Shown: positions 1 to 8,458 of the stretch, piece by piece | Layout of the letters: the number at the start of each line of letters is the position of its first letter | Numbering within the stretch: position 1 is the first letter of the stretch | Assembly: GCF_011753055.1 (NCBI RefSeq) | Contig: NZ_VWWJ01000023.1 | Span: 1-64,000 of the forward strand | DNA: 64,000 nt | Direction of reading: 5' to 3' | Origin: Burkholderia sp. Ax-1719 | GTDB taxonomy: Bacteria; Pseudomonadota; Gammaproteobacteria; Burkholderiales; Burkholderiaceae | Translations under genes and position numbers: made by a program | The notes under the pieces: model-generated | What the model was told of the DNA's origin: nothing | Seen by the model: only the letters and a program-made list of their open reading frames with translations | Databases searched by the model: none

Positions 1-1272
1 GCCGCTGCGGCCGCGCCCGCTGCACCGACCGCGCCGTTCTCGGTCGATTCGTCGAAGATCAATTCGGGCGACACCGCGTGGATGCTGACCTCCACCGCGC
101 TCGTGCTGTTCATGACGATCCCGGGCCTCGCGCTCTTCTACGGTGGCATGGTCCGCAAGAAGAACGTGCTCGCGACGCTCATGCAGAGCTTCGCCATCAC
201 CTGCGTCGTCACGGTGATCTGGACGGTGGTGGGCTACTCGCTGGCCTTCACGCCGGGCAATTCGTTCATCGGCGGCTTCTCGCGCGTCTTCCTTGAAGGC
301 ATGAACTACATCAAGGGCGACAAGGCGACCACGCTGACCGTGAGCCATCTGGCCACGACGATTCCGGAGACCGTGTACTTCGTCTATCAGATGACGTTCG
401 CGATCATCACGCCGGCGCTCATCACCGGTGCGTTCGCTGACCGCATGAAGTTCTCGGCGATGCTGGTGTTCATGTCGCTCTGGTCGATCATCGTCTACTC
501 GCCGATCGCCCACATGGTCTGGGAGCCGACCGGCTGGCTGGCAAGCGCAGGCATCCTCGACTTCGCAGGCGGCACGGTGGTGCACATCAACGCCGGTATC
601 GCCGGTCTGGTGTGCTGCCTGGTGCTCGGCAAGCGTATCGGTTATGGCCGCGAAGTCATGGCGCCGCACAACCTGGTCCTCACGCTGATCGGCGCGGCCA
701 TGCTGTGGGTGGGCTGGTTCGGCTTCAACGCAGGTTCGGCAGTCGCGGCTGATGGCCGTGCCGGTTTCGCCATGCTCACGACGCAAGTCGCCACGGCATG
801 CGCGGCGCTTGGCTGGATGTTCGCGGAGTGGATCGCCAAGGGCAAGCCGTCGGTGCTCGGTATCGCTTCGGGCGCAGTGGCAGGTCTGGTTGCAGTGACG
901 CCGGCTTCGGGTTTCGTCGGCGTGATGGGCGCGATCGTGATTGGCGTGGTGGCCGGCGTGGTCTGCTTCTGGTCGGCGACGTGGCTCAAGCACAAGTTCG
1001 GCTATGACGACTCGCTCGACGCATTCGGCGTGCACGGCATCGGCGGCATCATCGGCGCCATCCTGACCGGCGTGTTCGCGGTCAAGGACATCGGCGGCGC
1101 GGACGGCAGCGTGATCCTGCAGGTCAAGGGCGTGCTCACGACCCTCATCTACAGCGGCGTGGTGAGCTTCGTCCTGCTGAAGGTGATCGACATGGTGATG
1201 GGCCTGCGCGTGACGGAAGAAGAAGAACGCGAAGGTCTCGACGTGATCCTCCACGGCGAGCGCGTCGAATAA
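1..1272 (+). CDS. amtB: Ammonium transporter AmtB (5' end outside window)
   Basis: Inner-membrane channel that conducts NH3/NH4+ and normally works with a PII protein. The frame is open from base 1, so the start codon and signal peptide lie upstream of the window; the first in-frame ATG at 82 is internal. The 423 visible residues are a chain of hydrophobic membrane segments with the family motifs FYGGMVRKKN near the start, GGTVVHINAGIAGL in the middle and DAFGVHGIGGIIGAILTGVF near the end. The two histidines in the HINAG and GVHG motifs correspond to the pore histidine pair of Amt proteins. A short charged tail (EEEEREG) follows. A glnK-type PII gene is often upstream of amtB, but that region is not visible. 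A strong terminator follows at 1369. Confidence 0.95.
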   Translation, partial: AAAAAPAAPTAPFSVDSSKINSGDTAWMLTSTALVLFMTIPGLALFYGGMVRKKNVLATLMQSFAITCVVTVIWTVVGYSLAFTPGNSFIGGFSRVFLEGMNYIKGDKATTLTVSHLATTIPETVYFVYQMTFAIITPALITGAFADRMKFSAMLVFMSLWSIIVYSPIAHMVWEPTGWLASAGILDFAGGTVVHINAGIAGLVCCLVLGKRIGYGREVMAPHNLVLTLIGAAMLWVGWFGFNAGSAVAADGRAGFAMLTTQVATACAALGWMFAEWIAKGKPSVLGIASGAVAGLVAVTPASGFVGVMGAIVIGVVAGVVCFWSATWLKHKFGYDDSLDAFGVHGIGGIIGAILTGVFAVKDIGGADGSVILQVKGVLTTLIYSGVVSFVLLKVIDMVMGLRVTEEEEREGLDVILHGERVE

Positions 1273-1731
1273 ATCAAGAGTGTGAGTTGGCACGGGGAAG
1301 CAGCAACGCAGTAATGCAGTAATGCAGTAGCAGCAAGCGAAGTGGCATTACCTGGAGCACAGCGACTTGGGCCCGCCTTTACCGGCGGGCCCTTTCTTTT
1401 TGGGCGTGCGCCTTGCGAAGCGGGAATAAGACGGGCGCTCATGCGTTACCCAGCTGTTATGGCCAGGTTGACCCTTCATTCCGTACGGCGCCATTGCATT
1501 CGATGGTGCGCGCGGTTCAGAATGGTTATTCGATGTGGATAACGGGGGCAGTTCCGGCCAGAACGGGGTGGCCGACGGCCGGATTCGCGACTAACTGCAA
1601 GATAACTGCGAGATAACCGCGAGTAACCCTATGGAATGTAAGGGGAAACATCTTGTAACCGGCGCAATCGTCCCCAGTTAAGCTCCCGGTTTTCCTACAA
1701 TCAATCAGCTTTTGTCCGCGAGTAATACCTT
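1273..1731. other. Intergenic region between amtB and gshA
   Basis: A 459-nt gap. It holds two and a half copies of GCAGTAAT around 1310-1330, the amtB terminator, an imperfect 11-bp tandem motif (TAACTGCAAGA, TAACTGCGAGA, TAACCGCGAG) at 1592-1623, and a candidate -10 box TACAAT at 1696-1701 that would start gshA transcription about 25 nt before its ATG. The -35 match is weak. No convincing gene is seen here. Confidence 0.5.
1369..1400 (+). terminator. Intrinsic terminator after amtB
   Basis: Perfect 9-bp stem GGGCCCGCC/GGCGGGCCC with loop TTTACC, followed by TTTCTTTTT. It lies about 100 nt past the amtB stop codon and reads in the amtB direction. Confidence 0.85.
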
Positions 1732-3021
1732 ATGGTCCCGCATCTGGTTACGGCGTTGAACGGCCCGCTCCTTGAGCTGGAGCAGCGCATCCTCGACGCG
1801 ACGCCGGCCATCGAGCGCTGGTTCCGCCTCGAATGGCAGGAGCACACGCCGCCGTTCTACGCGTCGGTGGACCTGCGCAATGCGGGCTTCAAGCTCGCGC
1901 CGGTCGACACCAACCTCTTTCCTGGCGCCTTCCATTGCCTGCCGATGGAAGTGCTGCCGCTCGCCGTGCAGGCCGCCATGGCCGCCGTCGAGAAGATCTG
2001 CCCGGACGCCAAGAATCTGCTCGTGATTCCCGAGCAGCACACGCGCAACGCCTTCTACCTCGAAAACGTCGCGCGGCTGGCGACCATCATGCGTCAGGCC
2101 GGCCTGAACGTGCGCTTCGGCACCTTCGATGAAAACATCGCAGGGCCGGTCACGATCTCGCTGGCGGACGGCCAGAAGATCGTGCTGGAGCCGCTTGAGC
2201 GCTCGCAGCGCCGTCTCGGCCTGAAGAATTTCGATCCGTGTTCGATTCTGCTGAACAACGATCTGTCGGGCGGCATTCCGCCGGTGCTCGAAAATCTGCA
2301 CGAGCAATACCTGCTGCCGCCGCTGCACGCCGCCTGGGCCGTGCGCCGCAAGTCGACGCACTTCTCCTGCTATGACGACGTGGCGAAGAAGTTCGCCAAG
2401 ATGGTCGGCGTCGATCCGTGGATGATCAACCCGTACTTCGCGCACGTGGAAAACGTCGATTTCGAGGCGCGCACGGGCGAGGAGCAACTGGCGACGTCGA
2501 TTGACGCGGTGCTCAAGAAGATCGCGAAGAAGTATCGCGAATACGGCATCACCGAAAAGCCCTACGTGGTCATCAAGTCCGACGCCGGCACCGACGGCCG
2601 CGGCGTGATGACGGTGCACGACGCCTCCGAGGTCGCCGCACTCACCAAGCGCGAACGTGCGAAGATGTCGGCCACGAAGGACGGGCTGGAAGTGCGCGAC
2701 GTCATCGTGCAGGAAGGCGTGTACACGTTCGAGCACATCGGCGACGAAGTGGCGGAACCGGTCGTCTACATGATCGACCGCTACGTGGTGGGCGGCTTCT
2801 ACCGCGCGCACGGCAGCCGCGAGCGCGACCAGAACCTGAATGCGCCGGGCATGCACTTCGTGCCGCTGGGCTTCGAGCACACCGCGTTGCCGGACACGCG
2901 CGCGAAGCCGGGCGCCGCGCCGCCGAACCGCTTCTACATGTACGGCGTGGTGGCGCGTCTTGGGCTGCTGGCGGCGTCGGTCGAGCTGGAAAAGACCGAC
3001 CCCGAGGCGATCCAGGTTTGA
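1732..3021 (+). CDS. gshA: Glutamate-cysteine ligase (proteobacterial type)
   Basis: ATP-dependent ligase joining glutamate and cysteine, the first step of glutathione synthesis, in the cytoplasm. The 429-residue product belongs to the short glutamate-cysteine ligase type found in many beta-proteobacteria, not the E. coli GshA type. This is recognised from the overall sequence, for example VVIKSDAGTDGRGVMTVHDA (about residues 280-299), which resembles an ATP-grasp nucleotide loop, and YMIDRYVVGGFYRAHG near 345-360. The ATG at 1732 is the first start in frame and its ribosome-binding site is weak. gshB follows 119 nt downstream on the same strand, so the two steps of the pathway are probably co-transcribed. 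Confidence 0.93.
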   Translation: MVPHLVTALNGPLLELEQRILDATPAIERWFRLEWQEHTPPFYASVDLRNAGFKLAPVDTNLFPGAFHCLPMEVLPLAVQAAMAAVEKICPDAKNLLVIPEQHTRNAFYLENVARLATIMRQAGLNVRFGTFDENIAGPVTISLADGQKIVLEPLERSQRRLGLKNFDPCSILLNNDLSGGIPPVLENLHEQYLLPPLHAAWAVRRKSTHFSCYDDVAKKFAKMVGVDPWMINPYFAHVENVDFEARTGEEQLATSIDAVLKKIAKKYREYGITEKPYVVIKSDAGTDGRGVMTVHDASEVAALTKRERAKMSATKDGLEVRDVIVQEGVYTFEHIGDEVAEPVVYMIDRYVVGGFYRAHGSRERDQNLNAPGMHFVPLGFEHTALPDTRAKPGAAPPNRFYMYGVVARLGLLAASVELEKTDPEAIQV

Positions 3022-3060
3022 TGCTGGCAACGCTGGCATCAAGCCGATAAAAACTTCATG

Positions 3061-3085
3061 CTGCGCCCGCCCCGAGCGGGCGCAG
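3061..3085. repeat. Perfect hairpin between gshA and gshB
   Basis: Ten-base perfect inverted repeat CTGCGCCCGC/GCGGGCGCAG with a 5-nt loop. No T-tract follows on either strand, so it is not a standard terminator. It could act as an mRNA-stabilising or processing hairpin within a gshAB transcript. Seen directly; the role is inferred. Confidence 0.6.
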
Positions 3086-3140
3086 TCGTCATCAAGGCCG
3101 GAGATTTCCGGCACAACATCCAATTTGCTGCAGGGACGAC

Positions 3141-4094
3141 ATGGACATTCTCTTCATCGCCGATCCGCTTGAGCGGTTCAAGATCTACAAGGATTCGACC
3201 TACGCGATGATGGCCGAGGCCGCGAAGCGCGGTCACACGCTCTACGCGTGCGAGCCGCAGCACCTCGCCTGGGTGAACGGCCAGGTCGAAGCCGATGTGC
3301 GGCGCTTCGAGATCGTCGGCGATACGGCGGACCTGCATCGCGAGACCTGGTTCAAGGACTCGCCCGATTCCCGCGCGCTGACCGGCTTCGACGCCGTCAT
3401 CATGCGCAAGGACCCGCCGTTCGACATGGAGTACGTCACGTCGACGTGGCTGCTGGAAATCGCCGAGCGCGCGGGCGCGAAGATCTTCAACAAGCCGCAG
3501 GCGATCCGCGACCATTCGGAAAAGCTCGCCATCGGCGAATTCGCGCAGTTCGTCGCGCCCACGCTGGTGACGCGCGACGCCGCACGCCTGCGCAAATTCC
3601 ACGAAGAGCACCAGGACGTGATCCTCAAGCCGCTCGACGGCATGGGCGGCATGGGCGTGTTCCGCGTCAAGGCGGACGGCATGAACCTCGGCTCGATCAT
3701 CGAAATGCTGAGCCACGACGGCGCGCGCAGCGTGATGGCGCAGAAATTCATCCCCGAAATCAAGGCCGGCGACAAGCGCATTCTGCTGATTGGCGGCGAG
3801 CCGGTGCCGTATTCGCTCGCGCGCATTCCGCAGGGCAACGAGGTGCGCGGCAACCTGGCGGCGGGCGGTCTGGGCGTGGCGCAACCGCTGACGGCGCGCG
3901 ATCTGGAGATCGCGAAGACGCTGGGCCCGAAGCTGCTCGAACGCGGGCTGCTGCTGGTGGGGCTCGATGCAATCGGCGACTGGCTCACCGAGGTCAACGT
4001 GACCAGCCCGACGTGCTTCCGCGAAATCATGGAGCAGACCGGCTTCGACGTGGCGGCGATGTTCATCGACGCGCTGGAGCGCGCGGCGGCCTGA
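3141..4094 (+). CDS. gshB: Glutathione synthetase
   Basis: ATP-grasp ligase adding glycine to gamma-glutamylcysteine, the second step of glutathione synthesis. 317 residues, the usual length. Family signatures include MDILFIADPLERFKIYKDST at the N-terminus, MRKDPPFDMEY (about residues 88-98), the ATP-grasp loop DGMGGMGVFRV (about 165-175) and TEVNVTSPTCFREI near the C-terminus, which carries the Mg2+/ATP-binding Glu and Asn. It follows gshA in the same direction. Downstream glutaredoxin (grxC) and maleylacetoacetate isomerase (maiA) genes in this window encode proteins that use glutathione. Confidence 0.96.
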   Translation: MDILFIADPLERFKIYKDSTYAMMAEAAKRGHTLYACEPQHLAWVNGQVEADVRRFEIVGDTADLHRETWFKDSPDSRALTGFDAVIMRKDPPFDMEYVTSTWLLEIAERAGAKIFNKPQAIRDHSEKLAIGEFAQFVAPTLVTRDAARLRKFHEEHQDVILKPLDGMGGMGVFRVKADGMNLGSIIEMLSHDGARSVMAQKFIPEIKAGDKRILLIGGEPVPYSLARIPQGNEVRGNLAAGGLGVAQPLTARDLEIAKTLGPKLLERGLLLVGLDAIGDWLTEVNVTSPTCFREIMEQTGFDVAAMFIDALERAAA

Positions 4095-4501
4095 GCGCGG
4101 CCACGCTCACGCCATCGCGACCAAAAACGGCTATAAATCGGTTGAGGACTTCCTCGAACGGCGGCGGCGGGGCGCTTCAGGCGCTTGATTCCCGCCGCCG
4201 CGGCAGCATCTTCCTGTTGTGGATGCGCCTTGGCGTGCTGCGAGGCACAAAACCTGCGCATCGGTAAGAGGAAACGAGAGGAAAATGCGGGCGTGAACCG
4301 CGTGCAAAACCGCATGGTCGGCACGAAAATGACCCTGCTACAATGCCGCGAGCCCGCGACTGGTTTTTGCGCTACAGCAAACTCCAGCGCATGTTCCGAC
4401 CCTGATGGCCCACGGCTGGCCGCAGGTCGGCGCTGTCGGACGCGATCTTCGGAGATCGGCCCAAGGCATCAACCGAAGCCGTTATTTGTAGTCACGCTGA
4501 C
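4095..4501. other. Intergenic region between gshB and the EIIA gene
   Basis: A 407-nt gap. It contains an 11-bp perfect inverted repeat GCGGCGGCGGG (4161-4171)/CCCGCCGCCGC (4191-4201) with a 19-nt loop and no T-tract, probably a weak gshB terminator, and an extended -10 promoter element at 4336-4344. Short ORFs here have no recognisable features and I do not call them genes. Confidence 0.5.
4336..4344 (+). promoter_or_regulatory. Extended -10 promoter element before the EIIA-HPr genes
   Basis: TGCTACAAT matches an extended -10 box (TGn plus TACAAT). No good -35 is visible, as expected for extended -10 promoters. It lies about 158 nt before the EIIA start codon. Confidence 0.4.
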
Positions 4502-5089
4502 ATGGCAGGGATTCTGATCATCGCTCACGCACCGCTCGCTACTGCGCTGCGCGAATGTATTGCCCATATCTACGGCGGCTGTCCGGCGCGCATCGGCGCT
4601 CTGGACGTGCTGCCCGACAGCGACCCCGCTGTGGTCGTCGCCCAGGCGAACGCCGAAATCGAGCGCCTGCGCGAGGAAAACGGGGCGCTCGTGCTGACCG
4701 ACATGTTCGGCGCCACACCTTCCAACATCGCCGCGCGGCTTGCGACGGTGCCTCAGGTGAGGGTGCTGGCGGGCGTCAATCTGCCGATGCTGGTGCGCGC
4801 GGTCTGCTACCGCGCGACGCCGCTCGACACGCTGGTCGAAAAGGCGCTGGCGGGTGCGAGCAAGGGCGTCCAGCCCATCGGCCCGAGCACGCCGCCGCCC
4901 AGTAACGACTGCGGCTGCGCGCCGACGCCCTGCGCGGAAGCCGCATCCGAAGCCGTGGCGAAGGCGGCAGTGAGCGCCGCTGCGGCAAGCAGCGCGGCCC
5001 AGGCGGCGAGCGCTGCAAGCACGGCCAGCACCACGAGCGCTGCGTCCGCAGCACCGGCGATGGCGTTCAAGCCTGCCGGCACGGCCTGA
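4502..5089 (+). CDS. PTS EIIA component, mannose/fructose (EIIA-Man) family, with long Ala-rich tail
   Basis: Cytoplasmic phosphocarrier accepting phosphate from HPr. Residues 1 to about 130 form an EIIA-Man fold, with the phosphorylatable histidine at position 9 in LIIAHAPLATAL and the motif TDMFGATPSNIAARL around 62-76. The protein is 195 residues, about 60 longer than the EIIA core. The extra tail starts with a short Cys-containing stretch (NDCGCAPTPC) and is then almost entirely Ala, Ser and Thr. No matching EIIB/C/D permease genes lie nearby; instead ptsH and ptsI follow. This suggests a regulatory PTS, as known in beta-proteobacteria, rather than a sugar transporter. Confidence 0.88.
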   Translation: MAGILIIAHAPLATALRECIAHIYGGCPARIGALDVLPDSDPAVVVAQANAEIERLREENGALVLTDMFGATPSNIAARLATVPQVRVLAGVNLPMLVRAVCYRATPLDTLVEKALAGASKGVQPIGPSTPPPSNDCGCAPTPCAEAASEAVAKAAVSAAAASSAAQAASAASTASTTSAASAAPAMAFKPAGTA

Positions 5090-5236
5090 GCCGGATCAAC
5101 GCGGCTTGGGCGCACCACAATCAGCAAGCCCCCGGCGCACGCTCACGCGCGTGCCCGGACGCGCAGCGCGCGTTTCTTGCGCGCGCGACGCACAATCTCA
5201 CCGCACCACTCCAACACACTGCGCCTGGATCGACCT

Positions 5237-5506
5237 ATGCTTCAACAAGAAACGACCATCGTGAACAAACTTGGCCTGCATGCGCGCGCGTCGGCGAAGC
5301 TGACGCAACTGGCGGGCAATTACCAGTCGGAAATCTGGATGAGCCGCAATGGCCGCCGGATCAACGCCAAGAGCATCATGGGCGTGATGATGCTGGCGGC
5401 GGGCATCGGCAGTACGGTGCTGATCGAGACCGAAGGCCCGGACGAGTCCGACGCCATGAGCGCACTGCTCAAGCTGATCGCCGATAAGTTCGGCGAAGGC
5501 CAGTAA
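5237..5506 (+). CDS. ptsH: PTS phosphocarrier protein HPr
   Basis: Small phosphocarrier between enzyme I and EIIA proteins. It is 89 residues starting at the ATG at 5237; the open frame continues upstream to 5177, but that part does not resemble HPr. The active histidine is His15 in KLGLHARASAKL. Ser46 lies in NAKSIMGVMMLA, the site HPr kinase phosphorylates in organisms that carry hprK. hprK is present at the far end of this window, so both phosphorylation routes are possible. It sits between the EIIA gene and ptsI, with a terminator-like hairpin just downstream. Confidence 0.97.
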   Translation: MLQQETTIVNKLGLHARASAKLTQLAGNYQSEIWMSRNGRRINAKSIMGVMMLAAGIGSTVLIETEGPDESDAMSALLKLIADKFGEGQ

Positions 5507-5538
5507 GCGCTTCCTGCGCAGCCTTCCCTGTTATGCCC

Positions 5539-5565
5539 AACGCCGCGTTTCGACGCGGCGTTTTT
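5539..5565 (+). terminator. Terminator between ptsH and ptsI
   Basis: Stem AACGCCGCG/CGCGGCGTT with loop TTTCGA and a run of five Ts. It lies 33 nt after the ptsH stop codon and 214 nt before ptsI, so ptsI is expected to depend on readthrough or its own promoter. Confidence 0.8.
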
Positions 5566-5703
5566 CGTTGCCGCCACGGCTAGCGCGAACCCACGCAGGT
5601 CGACGCCTGCGCCGGACTTCATGGTGCGCCGCAAAACCTTGCCAGACGGCGATTTTCAGGGTTTTCAGATGGGTTCGATAGAACATCTGCACGCGACGGA
5701 ATT

Positions 5704-5709
5704 TATAAT
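5704..5709 (+). promoter_or_regulatory. Candidate -10 box for ptsI
   Basis: TATAAT, a perfect -10 hexamer, 69 nt before the ptsI start. The -35 region is weak. Its position after the ptsH terminator supports a separate ptsI promoter. Confidence 0.4.
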
Positions 5710-5778
5710 GAGCGCCGGGGTCAGAGAGAGCGCATTGCAGCGGTTTGCCGCGGCATCACATAACCAGAGGAGGTGCGC

Positions 5779-7518
5779 GTGCCGTTCACGCTGCATGGAA
5801 TTCCCGTATCACGCGGTATCGCCATCGGGCGGGCGTATCTGATCGCGCCGGCTGCGCTCGACGTCGACCACTATCTGGTGGAACTCGCGCAGATCGAAGA
5901 CGAAATCGGGCGCTTCCGGGCCGCGCTCAAGCTCGTCGAGCAGGAGCTCGACACGCTGCGCGCCGACCTCGCCGCCGACGCTCCCAGCGAAATGGGCGCG
6001 TTCATCGGCGTCCACCTCATGATCCTGAACGACGTGATGCTCGTGCAGGAGACCATCGACCTCATCCGCACGCGCCGCTTCAACGTGGAGTGGGCGCTCA
6101 CCGAACAGCTCGAACGCCTGTCGCGTCACTTCGACGATGTCGAAGACGAATACCTGCGCGAGCGCAAGGCCGACATCGAGCAGGTGGTCGAGCGCGTGCT
6201 CAAGGCGCTCGCGGGCGCGTCGCCGCCGACGCTGCACGGCAGCTGCGACGAGATGATCGTGGTGGCGCACGACATCGCGCCCGCCGACATGCTGCAGTTC
6301 AAGGGGCAAACGTTCCAGGGCTTCGTCACCGATCTGGGCGGGCGCACCTCGCATACGGCGATCGTCGCGCGCAGCCTGGGCATTCCGGCGGCCGTGGGCG
6401 TCCAGCAGGCCAGTTCGCTGATTCGTCAGGACGATCTCATCATCGTCGACGGCGATCACGGTGTGGTGATCGTCGATCCCGCGCCCATCGTGCTGGAGGA
6501 GTACACCTACCGCCAGAGCGAGATGGCGCTTGAGCGGCGCAAGCTGCAGCGCCTCAAGTTCTCCCCCACGCAGACGCTGTGCGGCGCCAAGATCCAGCTC
6601 TACGCCAACATCGAGTTACCCGAAGATGCGCAGGCCGCGCTCGATTCGGGCGCGACCGGCGTGGGCCTGTTCCGCACTGAATTCCTCTTCATGAATCACA
6701 AGGACCAGTTGCCGGAAGAGGACGAGCAGTTCGAAGCCTACAAGCGCGCGGCCCAGCTAATGAACGGCCTGCCCGTGACGATCCGCACCATCGACGTGGG
6801 CGCGGACAAGCCGCTCGACGCCATGACCGCCGCCGACGGCTACGAGACCGCCGCGAACCCGGCGCTGGGACTACGCGCGATCCGCTGGAGTCTGTCAGAG
6901 CCGCAGATGTTCCTCACGCAGTTGCGCGCGATCCTGCGCGCCTCGGCGTTCGGCACGGTCAAGATCCTGATTCCGATGCTTGCGCACGCACAGCAGATCG
7001 ACCAGACGCTCGATCTGATCCGCGAAGCGAAGCGTCAGCTCGACGATGCGGGGCTCGCCTACGATCCCAACATCCAGGTGGGCGCGATGATCGAGATTCC
7101 GGCGGCGGCGCTGGCGTTGCCGATGTTCCTGCGGCGGCTGGACTTCCTCTCGATCGGTACCAACGATCTGATCCAGTACACGCTCGCCATCGATCGCGCC
7201 GATAACGCCGTGGCCGATCTCTACGATCCGTTGCATCCGGCCGTGCTGCAGCTCATTTCGCACACGCTGCGCGAGGCCAAGCGCGCGGGCGTGCCGGTGT
7301 CGGTGTGCGGGGAGATGGCGGGCGATCCGCAGCTCACGCGTTTGCTGCTGGGCATGGGACTCACCGAGTTCTCGATGCATCCCAGCCAGTTGCTGGTGGT
7401 GAAGCAGGAGATTCTGCGCTCGCAGTTGAAGGCGCTGGAGAAGCCGGTGGCCGATGTGCTCGCGGCCTATGAGCCTGAGGAGCTTGAAGCGGCGCTTGGG
7501 CGTTTGACGCAAGCCTGA
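5779..7518 (+). CDS. ptsI: PTS enzyme I (phosphoenolpyruvate-protein phosphotransferase)
   Basis: Cytoplasmic enzyme that takes phosphate from phosphoenolpyruvate and passes it to HPr. The active-site histidine is near residue 192 in LGGRTSHTAIVARSLGIPA. The PEP-binding barrel follows, with GVGLFRTEFLFM, TIRTIDVGADKP, FLSIGTNDLIQYTLAIDRAD and VCGEMAGDP. The GTG at 5779 is chosen because the strong ribosome-binding site AGAGGAGG (5766-5773) sits 5 nt before it; an in-frame GTG at 5773 overlaps that site. This gives 579 residues, about normal. It is a general enzyme I, distinct from the enzyme I domain of the fused GlcNAc protein at 32925. Confidence 0.96.
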   Translation: MPFTLHGIPVSRGIAIGRAYLIAPAALDVDHYLVELAQIEDEIGRFRAALKLVEQELDTLRADLAADAPSEMGAFIGVHLMILNDVMLVQETIDLIRTRRFNVEWALTEQLERLSRHFDDVEDEYLRERKADIEQVVERVLKALAGASPPTLHGSCDEMIVVAHDIAPADMLQFKGQTFQGFVTDLGGRTSHTAIVARSLGIPAAVGVQQASSLIRQDDLIIVDGDHGVVIVDPAPIVLEEYTYRQSEMALERRKLQRLKFSPTQTLCGAKIQLYANIELPEDAQAALDSGATGVGLFRTEFLFMNHKDQLPEEDEQFEAYKRAAQLMNGLPVTIRTIDVGADKPLDAMTAADGYETAANPALGLRAIRWSLSEPQMFLTQLRAILRASAFGTVKILIPMLAHAQQIDQTLDLIREAKRQLDDAGLAYDPNIQVGAMIEIPAAALALPMFLRRLDFLSIGTNDLIQYTLAIDRADNAVADLYDPLHPAVLQLISHTLREAKRAGVPVSVCGEMAGDPQLTRLLLGMGLTEFSMHPSQLLVVKQEILRSQLKALEKPVADVLAAYEPEELEAALGRLTQA

Positions 7519-7546
7519 GCGCGGTGAATCAAAGCGTTGCGAAGTG

Positions 7547-7573
7547 AAAAGCCCCGGCGTGCCGGGGCTTTTT
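7547..7573. terminator. Bidirectional terminator between ptsI and the MoeB-like gene
   Basis: AAAAGCCCCGG CGTG CCGGGGCTTTTT hairpin. It has A-tract on one side and T-tract on the other, and can serve the convergent ptsI and moeB-like genes. Confidence 0.85.
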
Positions 7574-7575
7574 CT

Positions 7576-8343
7576 TTATGCGTGCCGCTTGACGTTTCGT
7601 TCTGCGCAAACCGGGCAATCGGGCTGACGCGCGATGCGCATCGTGTTCCATTCCATGCGCAGCGAGTCGAGCATCATCAGCCGCCCCACCAGCGGCGTGC
7701 CGATTTCGCCGATCACGCGCAGCGCTTCCGCTGCCTGCATCGCGCCGATGATGCCCACCGTCGGCGCGAACACGCCCATGGTCGAGCACGCGACTTCCTC
7801 GAAGGGCTGATCTTCAGGGAACACGCAGGCGTAGCAGGGCGAAGTTTCGTCGCGGAAATCGAAGGTGCTGATCTGGCCGTCGAAGCGCAGCGCCGCGCCC
7901 GATACGAGCGGCACGCCATGCTTCACGCAGGCGCGGTTGATCGCGTGGCGCGTGGCGAAGTTGTCGGTGCAGTCGAGCACCACGTTCATCTTCGGCACGT
8001 GTTCGTCGAGCCATGCGTCGTCGATGCGCGCGGCGACGGCGTTCACCTTCACTTCGGGATTCAGGCGCGCGATGGCGTCGCGGCCCGACTCCACTTTTGC
8101 GCGGCCGACCGAGGCCGTCTCGTGCATGATCTGCCGCTGCAGATTGGTGAGATCGACCGTGTCGTTGTCGACGAGGGTGAGCGTGCCCACGCCCGACGCC
8201 GCCAGATACATGGCTGCTGGCGAGCCCAGGCCGCCCGCGCCGATCACGAGCGCATGCGCGTCGAGAAAGCGCTGCTGCGCCTCGATGCCGATCTCGTCGA
8301 CGAGAATATGGCGGGAATAGCGGAGGAGTTGGTCGTCGTTCAT
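7576..8343 (-). CDS. moeB: HesA/MoeB/ThiF family adenylyltransferase
   Basis: E1-like enzyme that adenylates the C-terminal glycine of a small sulfur-carrier protein such as MoaD or ThiS. 255 residues. It opens with LLRYSRHILVDEIGIEAQQR, followed by the nucleotide loop VIGAGGLGSPAAMYLAASG (about 35-53), the adenylation segment DCTDNFATRHAINRAC, and two zinc-binding CxxC pairs, CYAC near 170 and CPVC near 245. The layout fits MoeB (molybdopterin synthase activation), but ThiF-type activity cannot be excluded and no moaD or thiS gene is adjacent. The next gene upstream on the same strand is the S41 protease, 115 nt away with a hairpin between. Confidence 0.9.
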   Translation of the reverse strand: MNDDQLLRYSRHILVDEIGIEAQQRFLDAHALVIGAGGLGSPAAMYLAASGVGTLTLVDNDTVDLTNLQRQIMHETASVGRAKVESGRDAIARLNPEVKVNAVAARIDDAWLDEHVPKMNVVLDCTDNFATRHAINRACVKHGVPLVSGAALRFDGQISTFDFRDETSPCYACVFPEDQPFEEVACSTMGVFAPTVGIIGAMQAAEALRVIGEIGTPLVGRLMMLDSLRMEWNTMRIARQPDCPVCAERNVKRHA

Positions 8344-8400
8344 CGATGCGCACGCCGGAAGTTCAGGCCGTCATTGTAACGGCGCTGCGGTAAACGGCCT

Positions 8401-8435
8401 CGCGGCCCCTGGCGCATTGAGCGCGAGGGGCCGCG
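8401..8435. repeat. Long hairpin between the protease and moeB-like genes
   Basis: Perfect 10-bp arms CGCGGCCCCT (8401-8410) and AGGGGCCGCG (8426-8435), with a smaller GCGC/GCGC stem inside the loop. No clear T-tract follows on the minus strand, so it could be a weak terminator or a transcript-stabilising structure. Confidence 0.55.
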
Positions 8436-8458
8436 AGGCAGGTACTACGGAGCGTGGC

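Noticed and set aside
1305..1332. GCAGTAAT tandem repeat after amtB as a possible CRISPR-like or regulatory array
   Set aside because: Only about two and a half copies of 8 nt with no spacers; too short and simple to be meaningful.
1705..3123. Long minus-strand open frame opposite gshA
   Set aside because: Antisense to gshA, Arg/His-rich composition with no recognisable fold; typical high-GC shadow frame.
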